DNA of 8,505 nt from an uncultured cyanobacterium (GCA_937121005.1 CAKZKB010000678.1:1-8505), one strand, 5' to 3'; numbered from the stretch's first letter, positions 1 to 5,403 are shown. Notes: a model not told the origin generated them from the letters alone. Program-made: numbers and translations.

Positions 1-109
1 TCCACAAACATAAAAAGTTAGGATTTTTCAGTACCGGAAAAAATCCCGTTTCGGGTGGTTTGCTGTTAGGCGAACTGTTGGCAGGCGAGGCATTAGGAGT
101 AGACTTCAT
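1..109 (-). CDS. MFS-type transporter, N-terminal fragment (partial)
   Basis: An open frame on the minus strand starts with ATG at 109-107 and runs off the left edge after 36 codons. It begins MKSTPNASPANSS, a Ser/Pro/Asn-rich cytoplasmic tail, and then reads GFFPVLKNPNFLCLW. That resembles the N-terminus of major facilitator superfamily transporters, where a phrase like F-P-V-L-K-N-x-N-F-L-x-L-W leads into the first membrane helix. The start lies inside recO: the two genes overlap by 17 bases in different frames, so they probably share a transcript by translational coupling. No clear Shine-Dalgarno sequence precedes the ATG. The family call rests on this short stretch only; substrate cannot be guessed. 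Another membrane protein with a similar N-terminus is possible. Confidence 0.6.
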   Translation of the reverse strand, partial: MKSTPNASPANSSPNSKPPETGFFPVLKNPNFLCLW

Positions 110-932
110 CAATGGCAAAAGAAGCAATAAAAGTTTCAATCAGTTGGGCCGAACGGATCGATCGCCCTAGGTGGTATTGTGCGTACTGACGCAGCACTTT
201 TTCTAGGGAAATCCAGGCCGATCGCAGTTTGGGGGAGTCGGGAATGGTATCGGATAGGGTTGGCGATGCCAGTTGCTGCAACAGCGTCAGTTCGATGGCG
301 TTCAGGTAGTGGGTAATGGGGGTCAGACTCGACCCTTGTTTTGGCCCCTCTTCCGCGATCGCCTCCAAACTCACCGTCCCGCCACCCGGAATGCTAAACC
401 CCACCCGCCAGTCCGCTACCCCGATTTGAGGCAGTAGGGGCCGCCGGGTGAGACAGCAGGCCAGGGCTTGTGGGGCCAGGCCCGCCACGGCCAGCAGGTG
501 ATACGTGCCGTGATTCAAACAGGCCAGTACCGGGTACGTGGCGGCGCTGTCAACGGCTTGCAAGCGGCTTAAATGCTCGCTAAGCAGGTAAAATAACTGC
601 TCTTGGGGCTGTTCGTCCATGGCTTGGGCCAGCACCAGTTCGGCCAGGTATTGACCGGCCGCTAGTTTTCCCAAACTCCCGCTCAACCCCGGATAGGTGG
701 CGATCGTCTCAGCTTGTGTAATTCTATCGAGACTTCGGCCCTTCGAGAGCAACAAATTATTAACGACAAACAGTTCGCTGCGTCCGCCAAGGCGAGATTT
801 GGCTTTTCTCGCACCGGGGGCCACCGCCCGCACCAAACCCAGTTCTTTAGTCAATATGGTAATAATGCGATCGTTTTCTCCTAACGGAATGCTTTTGAGA
901 TTGATTCCCGTGGCCGTATAGGTTCGATTCAT
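93..932 (-). CDS. recO: DNA repair protein RecO
   Basis: This 279-residue protein matches RecO, the RecFOR mediator that helps load RecA onto SSB-coated single-stranded DNA during gap repair and recombination. The N-terminal part (about residues 1-80) has the expected OB-fold pattern: a start like 'TYTATGINLKSIPLGENDRI', then LGLVRAVAPGARKAKSRLGG, the conserved basic 'apG.rk.ksrlgg' block. Residues 88-150 form the helical domain (GQYLAELVLA, LNHGTYHLLAVAGLAP). Many RecO proteins carry a four-cysteine zinc site after GLAP; here only the adjacent Cys159-Cys160 remain and the second pair is absent (GGGTVS at 183-188), so zinc binding is probably lost. Length is slightly above the usual 240-260. 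The ATG at 932-930 follows a perfect TATAAT by a short leader. It is divergent from cpcE and overlaps the transporter start downstream. Confidence 0.93.
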   Translation of the reverse strand: MNRTYTATGINLKSIPLGENDRIITILTKELGLVRAVAPGARKAKSRLGGRSELFVVNNLLLSKGRSLDRITQAETIATYPGLSGSLGKLAAGQYLAELVLAQAMDEQPQEQLFYLLSEHLSRLQAVDSAATYPVLACLNHGTYHLLAVAGLAPQALACCLTRRPLLPQIGVADWRVGFSIPGGGTVSLEAIAEEGPKQGSSLTPITHYLNAIELTLLQQLASPTLSDTIPDSPKLRSAWISLEKVLRQYAQYHLGRSIRSAQLIETFIASFAIDEVYS

Positions 933-959
933 AACCGAGGGCGAAAGGGGGCTATTTCT

Positions 960-991
960 ATTATACGATCGGGGGTTCCCTTTGCTGTCCC
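960..991 (-). promoter_or_regulatory. Probable recO promoter
   Basis: A perfect TATAAT lies on the minus strand at 965-960, about 28 bases before the recO ATG, which would give a leader of about 20 bases. The best -35 match is GGGACA at 991-986 with a long 20-base spacer; at 17 bases the hexamer is only ACAGCA. The -10 box is therefore convincing and the -35 weak. The region overlaps the candidate cpcE promoter on the other strand. Confidence 0.45.
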
Positions 992-1011
992 ATTCTTCTG
1001 GATGCTATATT
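982..1011 (+). promoter_or_regulatory. Candidate cpcE promoter
   Basis: TTGCTG (982-987) and TATATT (1006-1011) are separated by 18 bases, matching the sigma-70 consensus at 3 of 6 and 5 of 6 positions. Transcription would start near 1018, leaving a leader of about 25 bases before the cpcE ATG at 1044, which has no obvious Shine-Dalgarno. The -35 overlaps the region upstream of the recO -10 on the other strand, so the two divergent promoters are packed within about 50 bases. Confidence 0.35.
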
Positions 1012-1043
1012 AAATTTACAAAAAAGCATAGTTTGAACTGCCA

Positions 1044-1862
1044 ATGAATCGAGATACGGATTTTTCCTCAGCACCTTCTCTGACGATCGATCGCGCTATT
1101 GCCAACTTACAACAAACTGAAGATACGGGCGATCGCTACTACGCAGCCTGGTGGTTAGGACGGTTTCGCGTCCGCGATCGCGCTGCCATCGAAGCCTTGA
1201 TCGCCGCCTTAGAAGATACCACCGATCGCTCTCCTGACGGTGGCTATCCCCTGCGTCGCAACGCGGCTAAAGCCCTCGGAAAACTCGGCGATCGCGCGGC
1301 GGTTTCTCCCTTAATTGAATGCTTGCACTGCGACGATTATTACGTGCGCGAGTCGGCGGCACAAGCCTTAGAACAGTTGGGCGATCGCGCAGCCATTTCT
1401 CCGTTGTTACGACTTTTAGAAGGGGGAGTCGAAGCCGCCGTCCGAGTGCCGGGAAAACCCTATTTAGTCCAACCTTACGAAGCGGCGATCGAGGCTTTAG
1501 GAACCATAGGAGCCACCGAAGCCATTACCGAAATCGAACCTTTCTTAGCCCATTCAGTGGAAAAAGTACAGTACGCCGCAGCGCGAGCGCTGTTTCAACT
1601 CACTGGAAAAGTTGAATACGGCGATCGCTTGGTTGCGGCTTTAACCGGGCCAAAATTACAGTCGCGGCGGGCAGCATTGCTCGATTTGGGCGCGATCGGT
1701 TACGAGGGGGCAGCCGAAGCCATTGCCAAAACCTTCGCCGAAAACAGTTTGAAATTAATCTCGCTTAAAGGGATACTCGAAGCGCATTTAGAGCGTAACG
1801 ACAATGCACAAATCGACGATCGCGCGGTGGAAATGATGGCACTGATGGATTCTCTGTTATAA
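1044..1862 (+). CDS. cpcE: Phycocyanin alpha-subunit phycocyanobilin lyase, CpcE subunit
   Basis: The 272-residue protein matches CpcE. With CpcF it forms the heterodimeric lyase that attaches phycocyanobilin to a cysteine of the phycocyanin alpha subunit (CpcA), in the cytoplasm before phycobilisome assembly. Recognisable family blocks are AIANLQQTEDTGDRYYAAWWLGRFR (residues 18-42), the SPDGGYPLRRNAAKALGKLGDR region (63-84), DDYYVRESAAQALEQLGD (97-114), VQYAAARALFQLTG (175-188), FAENSLKLISLK (231-242) and the MDSLL C-terminus. The chain is a run of HEAT-like repeats of about 30 residues, as in other phycobilin lyases. Length fits the family (about 270). No cpcF, cpcBA or linker gene is next to it, so it lies apart from the phycocyanin operon, at least on the sides visible. 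The ATG at 1044 gives the expected N-terminus. Five HIP1 octamers occur inside the gene, four of them encoding Gly-Asp-Arg. A related lyase-like HEAT protein is the alternative, but the match is close. Confidence 0.92.
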   Translation: MNRDTDFSSAPSLTIDRAIANLQQTEDTGDRYYAAWWLGRFRVRDRAAIEALIAALEDTTDRSPDGGYPLRRNAAKALGKLGDRAAVSPLIECLHCDDYYVRESAAQALEQLGDRAAISPLLRLLEGGVEAAVRVPGKPYLVQPYEAAIEALGTIGATEAITEIEPFLAHSVEKVQYAAARALFQLTGKVEYGDRLVAALTGPKLQSRRAALLDLGAIGYEGAAEAIAKTFAENSLKLISLKGILEAHLERNDNAQIDDRAVEMMALMDSLL

Positions 1863-1872
1863 GTTGACAAAA

Positions 1873-1905
1873 TGCCTTACCATAGGGTAGGCATCGCCCA
1901 CCCTA
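1873..1905. terminator. Palindromic element between convergent cpcE and DUF4278 gene
   Basis: Two mutually exclusive hairpins overlap here. The first pairs TGCC(T)TACC (1873-1881, one bulged T) with GGTAGGCA (1886-1893) around a 4-base loop. The second pairs TAGGGT-A-GGC (1883-1892) with GCC-C-ACCCTA (1896-1905) around ATC, with one mismatch. It lies 10 bases after the cpcE stop and 22 before the end of the opposing gene, so a role as bidirectional terminator is likely. No T-tract follows on either strand, so it would not be a classical intrinsic terminator. It may instead be a dispersed intergenic repeat. Confidence 0.5.
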
Positions 1906-1927
1906 CAGTTCTACTTCGCAACTTCTC

Positions 1928-2305
1928 TTAAACAGGGCAAGCCAAACCCAGTTCGTTGCACTCTCGTTCCAGCAGGTCGATCAAATCGCGATCGCCTTTG
2001 GTTTTCGCTGCCATCAGCCGCCGTTCTAGATTTTTCAACAAATTTGTTTGGTGAATTGAGGCCCATTCTGCGGACAGATCGGCACTTGAAGTCGGGCGGC
2101 TTGTCGTTTCTACGCCCCCCACATTCGTGGTACGATAGGAGACCCCGCGATATTTCAAATTGGCCACAGGCTGGACGGTATTAATATGACGAGGATAGTG
2201 CATCCTCCAAGCCTGGCCCCGATATTTGCCCGTCACGTCCCCTTCTTCCATGGGGATGGCACTCGGTTCGTGGTTGTAGCGGTTGCCGCGATAGGAAAGT
2301 TGCAT
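1928..2305 (-). CDS. DUF4278 domain-containing protein
   Basis: This 125-residue soluble protein starts MQLSYRGNRYN, the signature of the cyanobacterial DUF4278 family, whose members carry short 'YRG..Y' motifs. Three YRG motifs are visible: residues 5-7, 28-30 (GKYRGQAW) and 52-54 (LKYRGVSYR). A Ser/Thr-rich linker (about 66-78) leads to a charged helical tail (81-120: NLLKNLERRLMAAKTKGDRDLIDLLEREC), which may form a coiled coil. There is no signal peptide or membrane segment. Function is unknown; the YRG segment is probably a small beta-structured module. The start is well supported by AAGGAG eight bases upstream. The gene converges on cpcE and is divergent, across a 444-base gap, from the DUF4327-like gene. 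Confidence 0.85.
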   Translation of the reverse strand: MQLSYRGNRYNHEPSAIPMEEGDVTGKYRGQAWRMHYPRHINTVQPVANLKYRGVSYRTTNVGGVETTSRPTSSADLSAEWASIHQTNLLKNLERRLMAAKTKGDRDLIDLLERECNELGLACPV

Positions 2306-2313
2306 TGTCGTAT

Positions 2314-2319
2314 CTCCTT
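2314..2319 (-). promoter_or_regulatory. Strong Shine-Dalgarno of the DUF4278 gene
   Basis: Read on the minus strand this is AAGGAG, eight bases before the ATG at 2305-2303. It fixes the start and is the best ribosome binding site in the window; most other genes here have weak or no Shine-Dalgarno sequences. Confidence 0.75.
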
Positions 2320-2386
2320 ATGTTATAGGACGATCGCCTAGGGGAGCCGTCCTCTTCCGACCTTCAACACCCGATCGTCGGCTCGG

Positions 2387-2410
2387 ATCGCTCCTGGGAG
2401 GCGATTTTTT
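2387..2410 (+). terminator. Terminator-like hairpin with T6 tail in the DUF4278 upstream region
   Basis: ATCGC (2387-2391) pairs with GCGAT (2401-2405), extendable by one G-T pair, around a loop of 7-9 bases, and is followed by six T residues (2405-2410). It has the form of a short intrinsic terminator on the plus strand, yet no plus-strand gene ends nearby; the closest, cpcE, ends more than 500 bases away. It could stop antisense transcription into the DUF4278 gene, or simply be chance. Confidence 0.25.
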
Positions 2411-2436
2411 GGGAATTAACCTTTGATTCTGTATCT

Positions 2437-2466
2437 ATTTTGACAGTTTTCCATTTTTAATGTCAA
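2437..2466 (-). promoter_or_regulatory. Candidate DUF4278 promoter within a TTGACA palindrome
   Basis: On the minus strand TTGACA (2466-2461, perfect -35) is followed after 18 bases by CAAAAT (2442-2437, 4 of 6 to the -10 consensus). The leader would be about 125 bases. The same segment is an inverted repeat, TTGACA at 2440-2445 and TGTCAA at 2461-2466 with 15 bases between, so it could equally be a regulator site. Only the perfect -35 supports the promoter reading. Confidence 0.3.
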
Positions 2467-2509
2467 CGTCTTAAGACATAGAACGGTGTTACAAATTGCT
2501 AAGCGGTCG

Positions 2510-2558
2510 CCCCCAGGGGATCTTGGGGGAAAACCGACCCAAAAAGGGGGAGTTTTCC
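2510..2558. repeat. Pair of adjacent inverted repeats
   Basis: CCCCCA (2510-2515) faces TGGGGG (2524-2529), and overlapping its right arm GGAAAAC (2528-2534) faces GTTTTCC (2552-2558). Because the arms overlap at GG, the two hairpins compete slightly. They lie roughly midway in the 444-base gap between the divergent DUF4278 and DUF4327-like genes. A further candidate promoter for the plus-strand gene lies at about 2584-2617 (TTGCTT or TTGCTA with TACGAT or TATATG), which is weak. I see no coding frame or RNA family in the remainder of this gap. Confidence 0.35.
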
Positions 2559-2749
2559 GCCTACAGATGGATTTTTGCGAGAATTGCTTGCTAAACGAAT
2601 GTAAAGTACGATATATGTAGTGAAAGCAAGATGGCTGCTTCCACGCCCCAACCTACGGCCGCTCTGAATCGCATTCCGAGGTGAATGGCGAGCGACAGAC
2701 AACGGGCAAAAGCCAGCCAACCGAGATTTGCACCATTTCTAGAGGATTT

Positions 2750-2968
2750 ATGAGCCAGCAGGTTATTCACCCGATGGTGAAATTTCAACGTCGCGTCCGT
2801 TCTTTGGTGGAGTCGAAAATCGTCAAACCAACGGACAGCCTTTGGAAAATCGCCTTTTTGTTTGGTGACGAATGGACGTTCTGGAAAAAAGAACTGGCCG
2901 AATTTGGATTTTCCCTACAAGATCCCATCCGAGAATTGCTTCTCGTTGATGGATGGGACGAGGATTGA
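2750..2968 (+). CDS. Small DUF4327-like protein
   Basis: The 72-residue protein begins MSQQVIHPMVKF and ends VDGWDED. Its pattern follows the DUF4327 family of small cyanobacterial proteins: a first helix ending in R-S-L-V-E-S-x-I-V, then D-S-L-W-K-I-A-F-L, then E-W-T-F-W-K-K-E-L-A-E-F-G-F-S-L-Q-D-P-I-x-E-L-L and a terminal W-x-x-D. Family members that I recall read LVEkGIV...I..L...EW...ELE..gFLLRD.I.dLL..E.W..D at about 70 residues. Function is unknown; no signal peptide, membrane helix or metal motif is present. I chose ATG 2750 over an in-frame GTG at 2681 because AGAGGA (2741-2746) lies just before it and the length then fits the family. The extra 23 residues of the longer form look unlike protein. 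The gene faces the potassium channel gene. Confidence 0.65.
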   Translation: MSQQVIHPMVKFQRRVRSLVESKIVKPTDSLWKIAFLFGDEWTFWKKELAEFGFSLQDPIRELLLVDGWDED

Positions 2969-2990
2969 TGGGGTAACGCCTTGGTCGGGG

Positions 2991-3040
2991 CGCGAGCATC
3001 TTGCTCGTGTCTGTTACACTCTGGGAGCGAAACGCTCCCA
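2991..3040. terminator. Two hairpins between convergent genes
   Basis: The first hairpin has CGAGCA (2993-2998) against TGCTCG (3002-3007) around TCT, extendable outward through a G-T pair and a C-G pair. The second is perfect: TGGGAGCG (3022-3029) against CGCTCCCA (3033-3040) around AAA. They lie between the stop of the DUF4327-like gene at 2968 and the end of the channel gene at 3061. Both are compact and GC-rich, suiting a bidirectional terminator, but neither has a T-tract. The paired hairpins may be a small dispersed repeat. Confidence 0.5.
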
Positions 3041-3060
3041 ACTATCCGAATTTGCTGTTA

Positions 3061-3852
3061 TTATTTTTCCAATGGCGATCCGCAGGCCTTACAAAACTGG
3101 GCATCGGCATCGTGCCAAGAAAGAGCGCAGTTGCTACAAGGAACGCGCACTTTAGCGCCTGTTTTCACCACTTGCCGGATCAGGTTTCCTAACTGCCAAG
3201 GAATTAGGGTTACGCCTGTCCAAATCATTAACAATGTAAATAGTCGTCCGGTTTCGGAAACGGGGGTGATGTCGCCATAACCGACAGTGGTCATGGTGAC
3301 GACGGAAAAGTAAAAGGCATCGAAAAAGGTCTCGAAAAATTCGGAATCGTAGCGGGTTTCGACTTGATAAATAAAACCGGAATAGACAAAGACGATCGAG
3401 AAGAGGGTAAATAAAATGCGGATGAGGACGATGCGATCTTCAGTTGTGCCGAAGCGTTCTAGTGCCGGACGATCGATGTAGCGAAGTAAATGCAGGACTC
3501 GGAACCACCGCAATAAGCGCACGAAACTGATGTCGATCGCGCCGAGAAAAAAGGGAAGTAAGGCGATCGCGTCAATAATTGCATAAACGCTTAATACATA
3601 AGCGAGTTTGTTTTCGGCACACCACAGTCGCAAGATATATTCGATGGCAAAGGCGACAAGAATTCCCCAATCGATAATATTAATCGCCTGGCGAACCTCT
3701 TCGGGAATGGAGTAAGTTTGGGCAACAAAAATACTGCACGAGAGTAAAATTAAGATGACGACGACGATATTAAAAATTTGCCCCTGGGGGCGATCGAGGT
3801 CATCTAAGTAAATGGCAAGGCGTTGGCGAACGGACGGGTGGGGAACATCCAT
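3061..3852 (-). CDS. Voltage-gated-type potassium channel with C-terminal zinc ribbon
   Basis: This 263-residue membrane protein has the six-helix Kv layout. Helices lie at about 26-45 (S1), 61-80 (S2), 86-105 (S3), 109-126 (S4), 140-162 (S5) and 202-222 (S6), with a pore helix and the potassium filter TTVGYGD at 188-194. S4 reads VRLLRWFRVLHLLR, with Arg112, 115, 118, His121 and Arg124 at every third position, the form of a voltage sensor. It probably works as a tetramer in the plasma or thylakoid membrane, passing potassium. After S6 comes a short basic linker and a cytoplasmic CxxC...CxxC module (Cys239, 242, 254, 257, ending CGSPLEK), typical of a zinc ribbon in place of the RCK or cyclic-nucleotide domain found in many prokaryotic channels. 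No clear Shine-Dalgarno precedes the ATG at 3852. The gene stands alone, converging on the DUF4327-like gene. Confidence 0.88.
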   Translation of the reverse strand: MDVPHPSVRQRLAIYLDDLDRPQGQIFNIVVVILILLSCSIFVAQTYSIPEEVRQAINIIDWGILVAFAIEYILRLWCAENKLAYVLSVYAIIDAIALLPFFLGAIDISFVRLLRWFRVLHLLRYIDRPALERFGTTEDRIVLIRILFTLFSIVFVYSGFIYQVETRYDSEFFETFFDAFYFSVVTMTTVGYGDITPVSETGRLFTLLMIWTGVTLIPWQLGNLIRQVVKTGAKVRVPCSNCALSWHDADAQFCKACGSPLEK

Positions 3853-3995
3853 ACAGCGATCGAACCAGGGAAATGATTAATTATTGTATCGAATTTGTAC
3901 TCTTGCGAGTCAGTCGATCGGATAATATAGATACTGGGTGAGGGTGGGGACGACACCTCCTGCGTTCCAACCCACACTCTAACGATGGTTACTAT
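3853..3995. other. Upstream region of the potassium channel gene
   Basis: This non-coding stretch separates the channel start from the first mobile element. On the minus strand TACAAT (3888-3883) could be a channel -10 box, with no good -35 at 16-18 bases. Around 3938-3983 a G-rich segment (GGGTGAGGGTGGG) faces CCAACCCACACTC as an imperfect stem, 10 of 13 positions paired. I see no gene or RNA family in it. Before the element inserted, this DNA lay directly upstream of the ackA promoter, so it may once have held ackA regulatory sites. Confidence 0.3.
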
Positions 3996-4003
3996 GATAG
4001 GTC
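3996..4003. repeat. Target-site duplication, left copy (GATAGGTC)
   Basis: GATAGGTC here is repeated exactly at 4126-4133, directly flanking the 122-bp element at 4004-4125. A perfect 8-bp direct repeat at the exact ends of an inverted-repeat-bounded element is the mark left by transposition. Confidence 0.85.
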
Positions 4004-4125
4004 GTAACTATTCAGGTGTCCGATCGCGCCTCGGTTGTAGAAACCCGGTTTCTCAACGGATAAACTCGAATTTTATCTGGAGATCTGCCAGAAACCGGGT
4101 TTCTGAGTGCCACCTGAATGCTTAC
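4004..4125 (+). mobile_element. MITE-like non-autonomous element, copy 1 (122 bp)
   Basis: The element is bounded by 15-bp terminal inverted repeats with two mismatches: GTAACTATTCAGGTG on the left and CACCTGAATGCTTAC on the right. Inside, AGAAACCCGGTTTCT (4039-4053) and its reverse complement (4090-4104) make a second inverted repeat, and each is itself nearly palindromic, so the whole can fold into a long hairpin. It has no coding capacity. Eight-base direct repeats GATAGGTC flank it exactly. Ends beginning GTAA with 8-bp duplications are the pattern of IS66-family transposons, so an IS66-like transposase acting in trans is my inference. A second copy lies inverted at 5407-5526 with about 88% identity. 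It sits between the potassium channel and ackA. Confidence 0.85.
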
Positions 4126-4133
4126 GATAGGTC
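4126..4133. repeat. Target-site duplication, right copy (GATAGGTC)
   Basis: This exact repeat of 3996-4003 ends at the base immediately before the TTGAAT -35 hexamer of the ackA promoter, so the element landed directly against the promoter without breaking it. Confidence 0.85.
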
Positions 4134-4162
4134 TTGAATTATAGGCGCGATCGCGATAAAAT
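4134..4162 (+). promoter_or_regulatory. ackA promoter
   Basis: TTGAAT (4134-4139) and TAAAAT (4157-4162) are 17 bases apart, matching the sigma-70 consensus at 4 of 6 and 5 of 6. Transcription would start near 4169, giving a leader of about 23 AT-rich bases before the ATG at 4192, with no Shine-Dalgarno. A HIP1 octamer (4147-4154) fills the spacer. The mobile-element duplication ends one base upstream of the -35. Confidence 0.6.
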
Positions 4163-4191
4163 CGATATAACGATCGCTCTCGTATTTTTAT

Positions 4192-5403
4192 ATGAAAATT
4201 TTAGTTCTAAATGCCGGATCGAGCAGTCAAAAAAGCTGTCTGTTCGATCTGCAAGGCAAAAGTTTACCCGATCGTCCCCCGGATCCGGCTTGGAAAGCAC
4301 ATATCGATTGGACGGTGAAATCGGGGACAGCAGTTTTAACCGTAAAAGCCAATGGCGAAACAGTGGAAACCGAACTCGAGTCGAGTTCCAAAAAAGACGC
4401 GATCGCCGAGATGCTGGCAACTTTAACGACAGGGAAAACCCGAGTTCTCGATCGCCTCTCGGAGATTGAAACAGTGGGACATCGCGTGGTGCATGGCGGT
4501 AGCGACTACAGCGATGCAGTCGTTGTCAACTCAGAGGTCAAAGACGCGATCGACCGTCTCTCTATTCTCGCACCCGCTCACAATCGGGTCAACCTCGAAG
4601 GCATCGAAGCGATCGAAAAGATTCTCGAAAACGTGCCGCAAGTGGCAGTTTTCGACACTGGATTTCACAGCCAGATGCCCGAATCGGCAAAAATGTATCC
4701 GTTGCCTAAAGAATGGTGCGATCGCGGTATCCGTCGTTATGGGTTTCACGGCATCAGCCACGACTATTGTACCCGGCGCACGGCTCAAATTTTAGGTCGA
4801 GATCTAGAAGATTTAAAAATTATAACCTGTCATCTGGGGAACGGCTGTTCTCTCGCCGCCGTTCGCCATGGCAAAAGTATCGATACGACAATGGGATTTA
4901 CCCCTTTAGAAGGATTGATGATGGGGACTCGTAGCGGGTCGATCGATCCGGCGATTCCCTTATATTTGATGCGCCAACATGGATTAGATCTTGATGAAGT
5001 CGAACGGTTGCTAGAAAAAGAATCGGGACTCAAAGGGGTTTCTGGCATTTCTAGCGACTGGCGATCGATCCGGGAAGCCTTGCAAAAGGGGGACGAACGC
5101 GCTCGTTTGACCCTAGATCTGTACGTGCATCGGTTAGTATCGAATATGGGGGCAATGCTGACCAGTTTGGGAGGAGTTGATGCCATTTCCTTTACAGGTG
5201 GGGTTGGGGAACACGCCCCGGAAATTCGTCAGTACGCCTGCGAAAAACTAGCCTTTTTAGGGGTAAAATTAGATGGCGATCGCAACCAAAGTTCGCCTGA
5301 AGATGAGGAGATTTCCACCTCAGATTCAGCAGTGCGAGTATTGGTTATTTCGGCACGGGAAGAGTGGGCGATCGCCCGAGAATGCTGGCAATTGCAGCAC
5401 TAA
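4192..5403 (+). CDS. ackA: Acetate kinase
   Basis: This 403-residue cytoplasmic enzyme catalyses acetyl phosphate + ADP to acetate + ATP, and the reverse. It usually partners phosphotransacetylase in fermentation of acetyl-CoA or acetate use, and it sets the acetyl phosphate pool. It belongs to the ASKHA fold and is normally a dimer. Family motifs are in order: LNAGSSS with Asn7 (residues 6-12); HRVVHGG with Arg98 (97-103); FDTGFH with the catalytic Asp155 (154-159); YGFHGISH with His187 (183-190); HLGNGCS (214-220); MGTRSGSIDP with Arg247 (244-253); FTGGVGEH (334-341); and SAREEWAIAR near the C-terminus, which supplies the metal-binding glutamate. All catalytic positions look intact and length is typical. 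No pta is in view. The gene is bracketed by two inverted mobile-element copies; its stop codon lies within the 8-bp target site of the right-hand one. Confidence 0.96.
   Translation: MKILVLNAGSSSQKSCLFDLQGKSLPDRPPDPAWKAHIDWTVKSGTAVLTVKANGETVETELESSSKKDAIAEMLATLTTGKTRVLDRLSEIETVGHRVVHGGSDYSDAVVVNSEVKDAIDRLSILAPAHNRVNLEGIEAIEKILENVPQVAVFDTGFHSQMPESAKMYPLPKEWCDRGIRRYGFHGISHDYCTRRTAQILGRDLEDLKIITCHLGNGCSLAAVRHGKSIDTTMGFTPLEGLMMGTRSGSIDPAIPLYLMRQHGLDLDEVERLLEKESGLKGVSGISSDWRSIREALQKGDERARLTLDLYVHRLVSNMGAMLTSLGGVDAISFTGGVGEHAPEIRQYACEKLAFLGVKLDGDRNQSSPEDEEISTSDSAVRVLVISAREEWAIARECWQLQH

Noticed and set aside
1319..1615. Arg/Ser-rich plus-strand frame inside cpcE
   Set aside because: It is a shadow of cpcE in another frame; CpcE is clearly the coding frame.
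2681..2749. N-terminal extension of the DUF4327-like protein from GTG 2681
   Set aside because: The added 23 residues look like translated non-coding DNA, while ATG 2750 has an AGAGGA just upstream and gives the family length.
2499..2788. Minus-strand open frames of 65-73 codons in the divergent gap
   Set aside because: They overlap the inverted repeats and the DUF4327-like start, have low-complexity composition, and resemble no family I know.
3938..3983. Riboswitch or terminator in the G-rich imperfect stem upstream of the channel gene
   Set aside because: Only 10 of 13 positions pair, with a long loop, no T-tract and no recognisable aptamer core.
4139..4469. Overlapping frames on both strands across the ackA promoter and start
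   Set aside because: They run through the mapped promoter and the conserved ackA N-terminus, and come from HIP1-rich DNA that is open in several frames.
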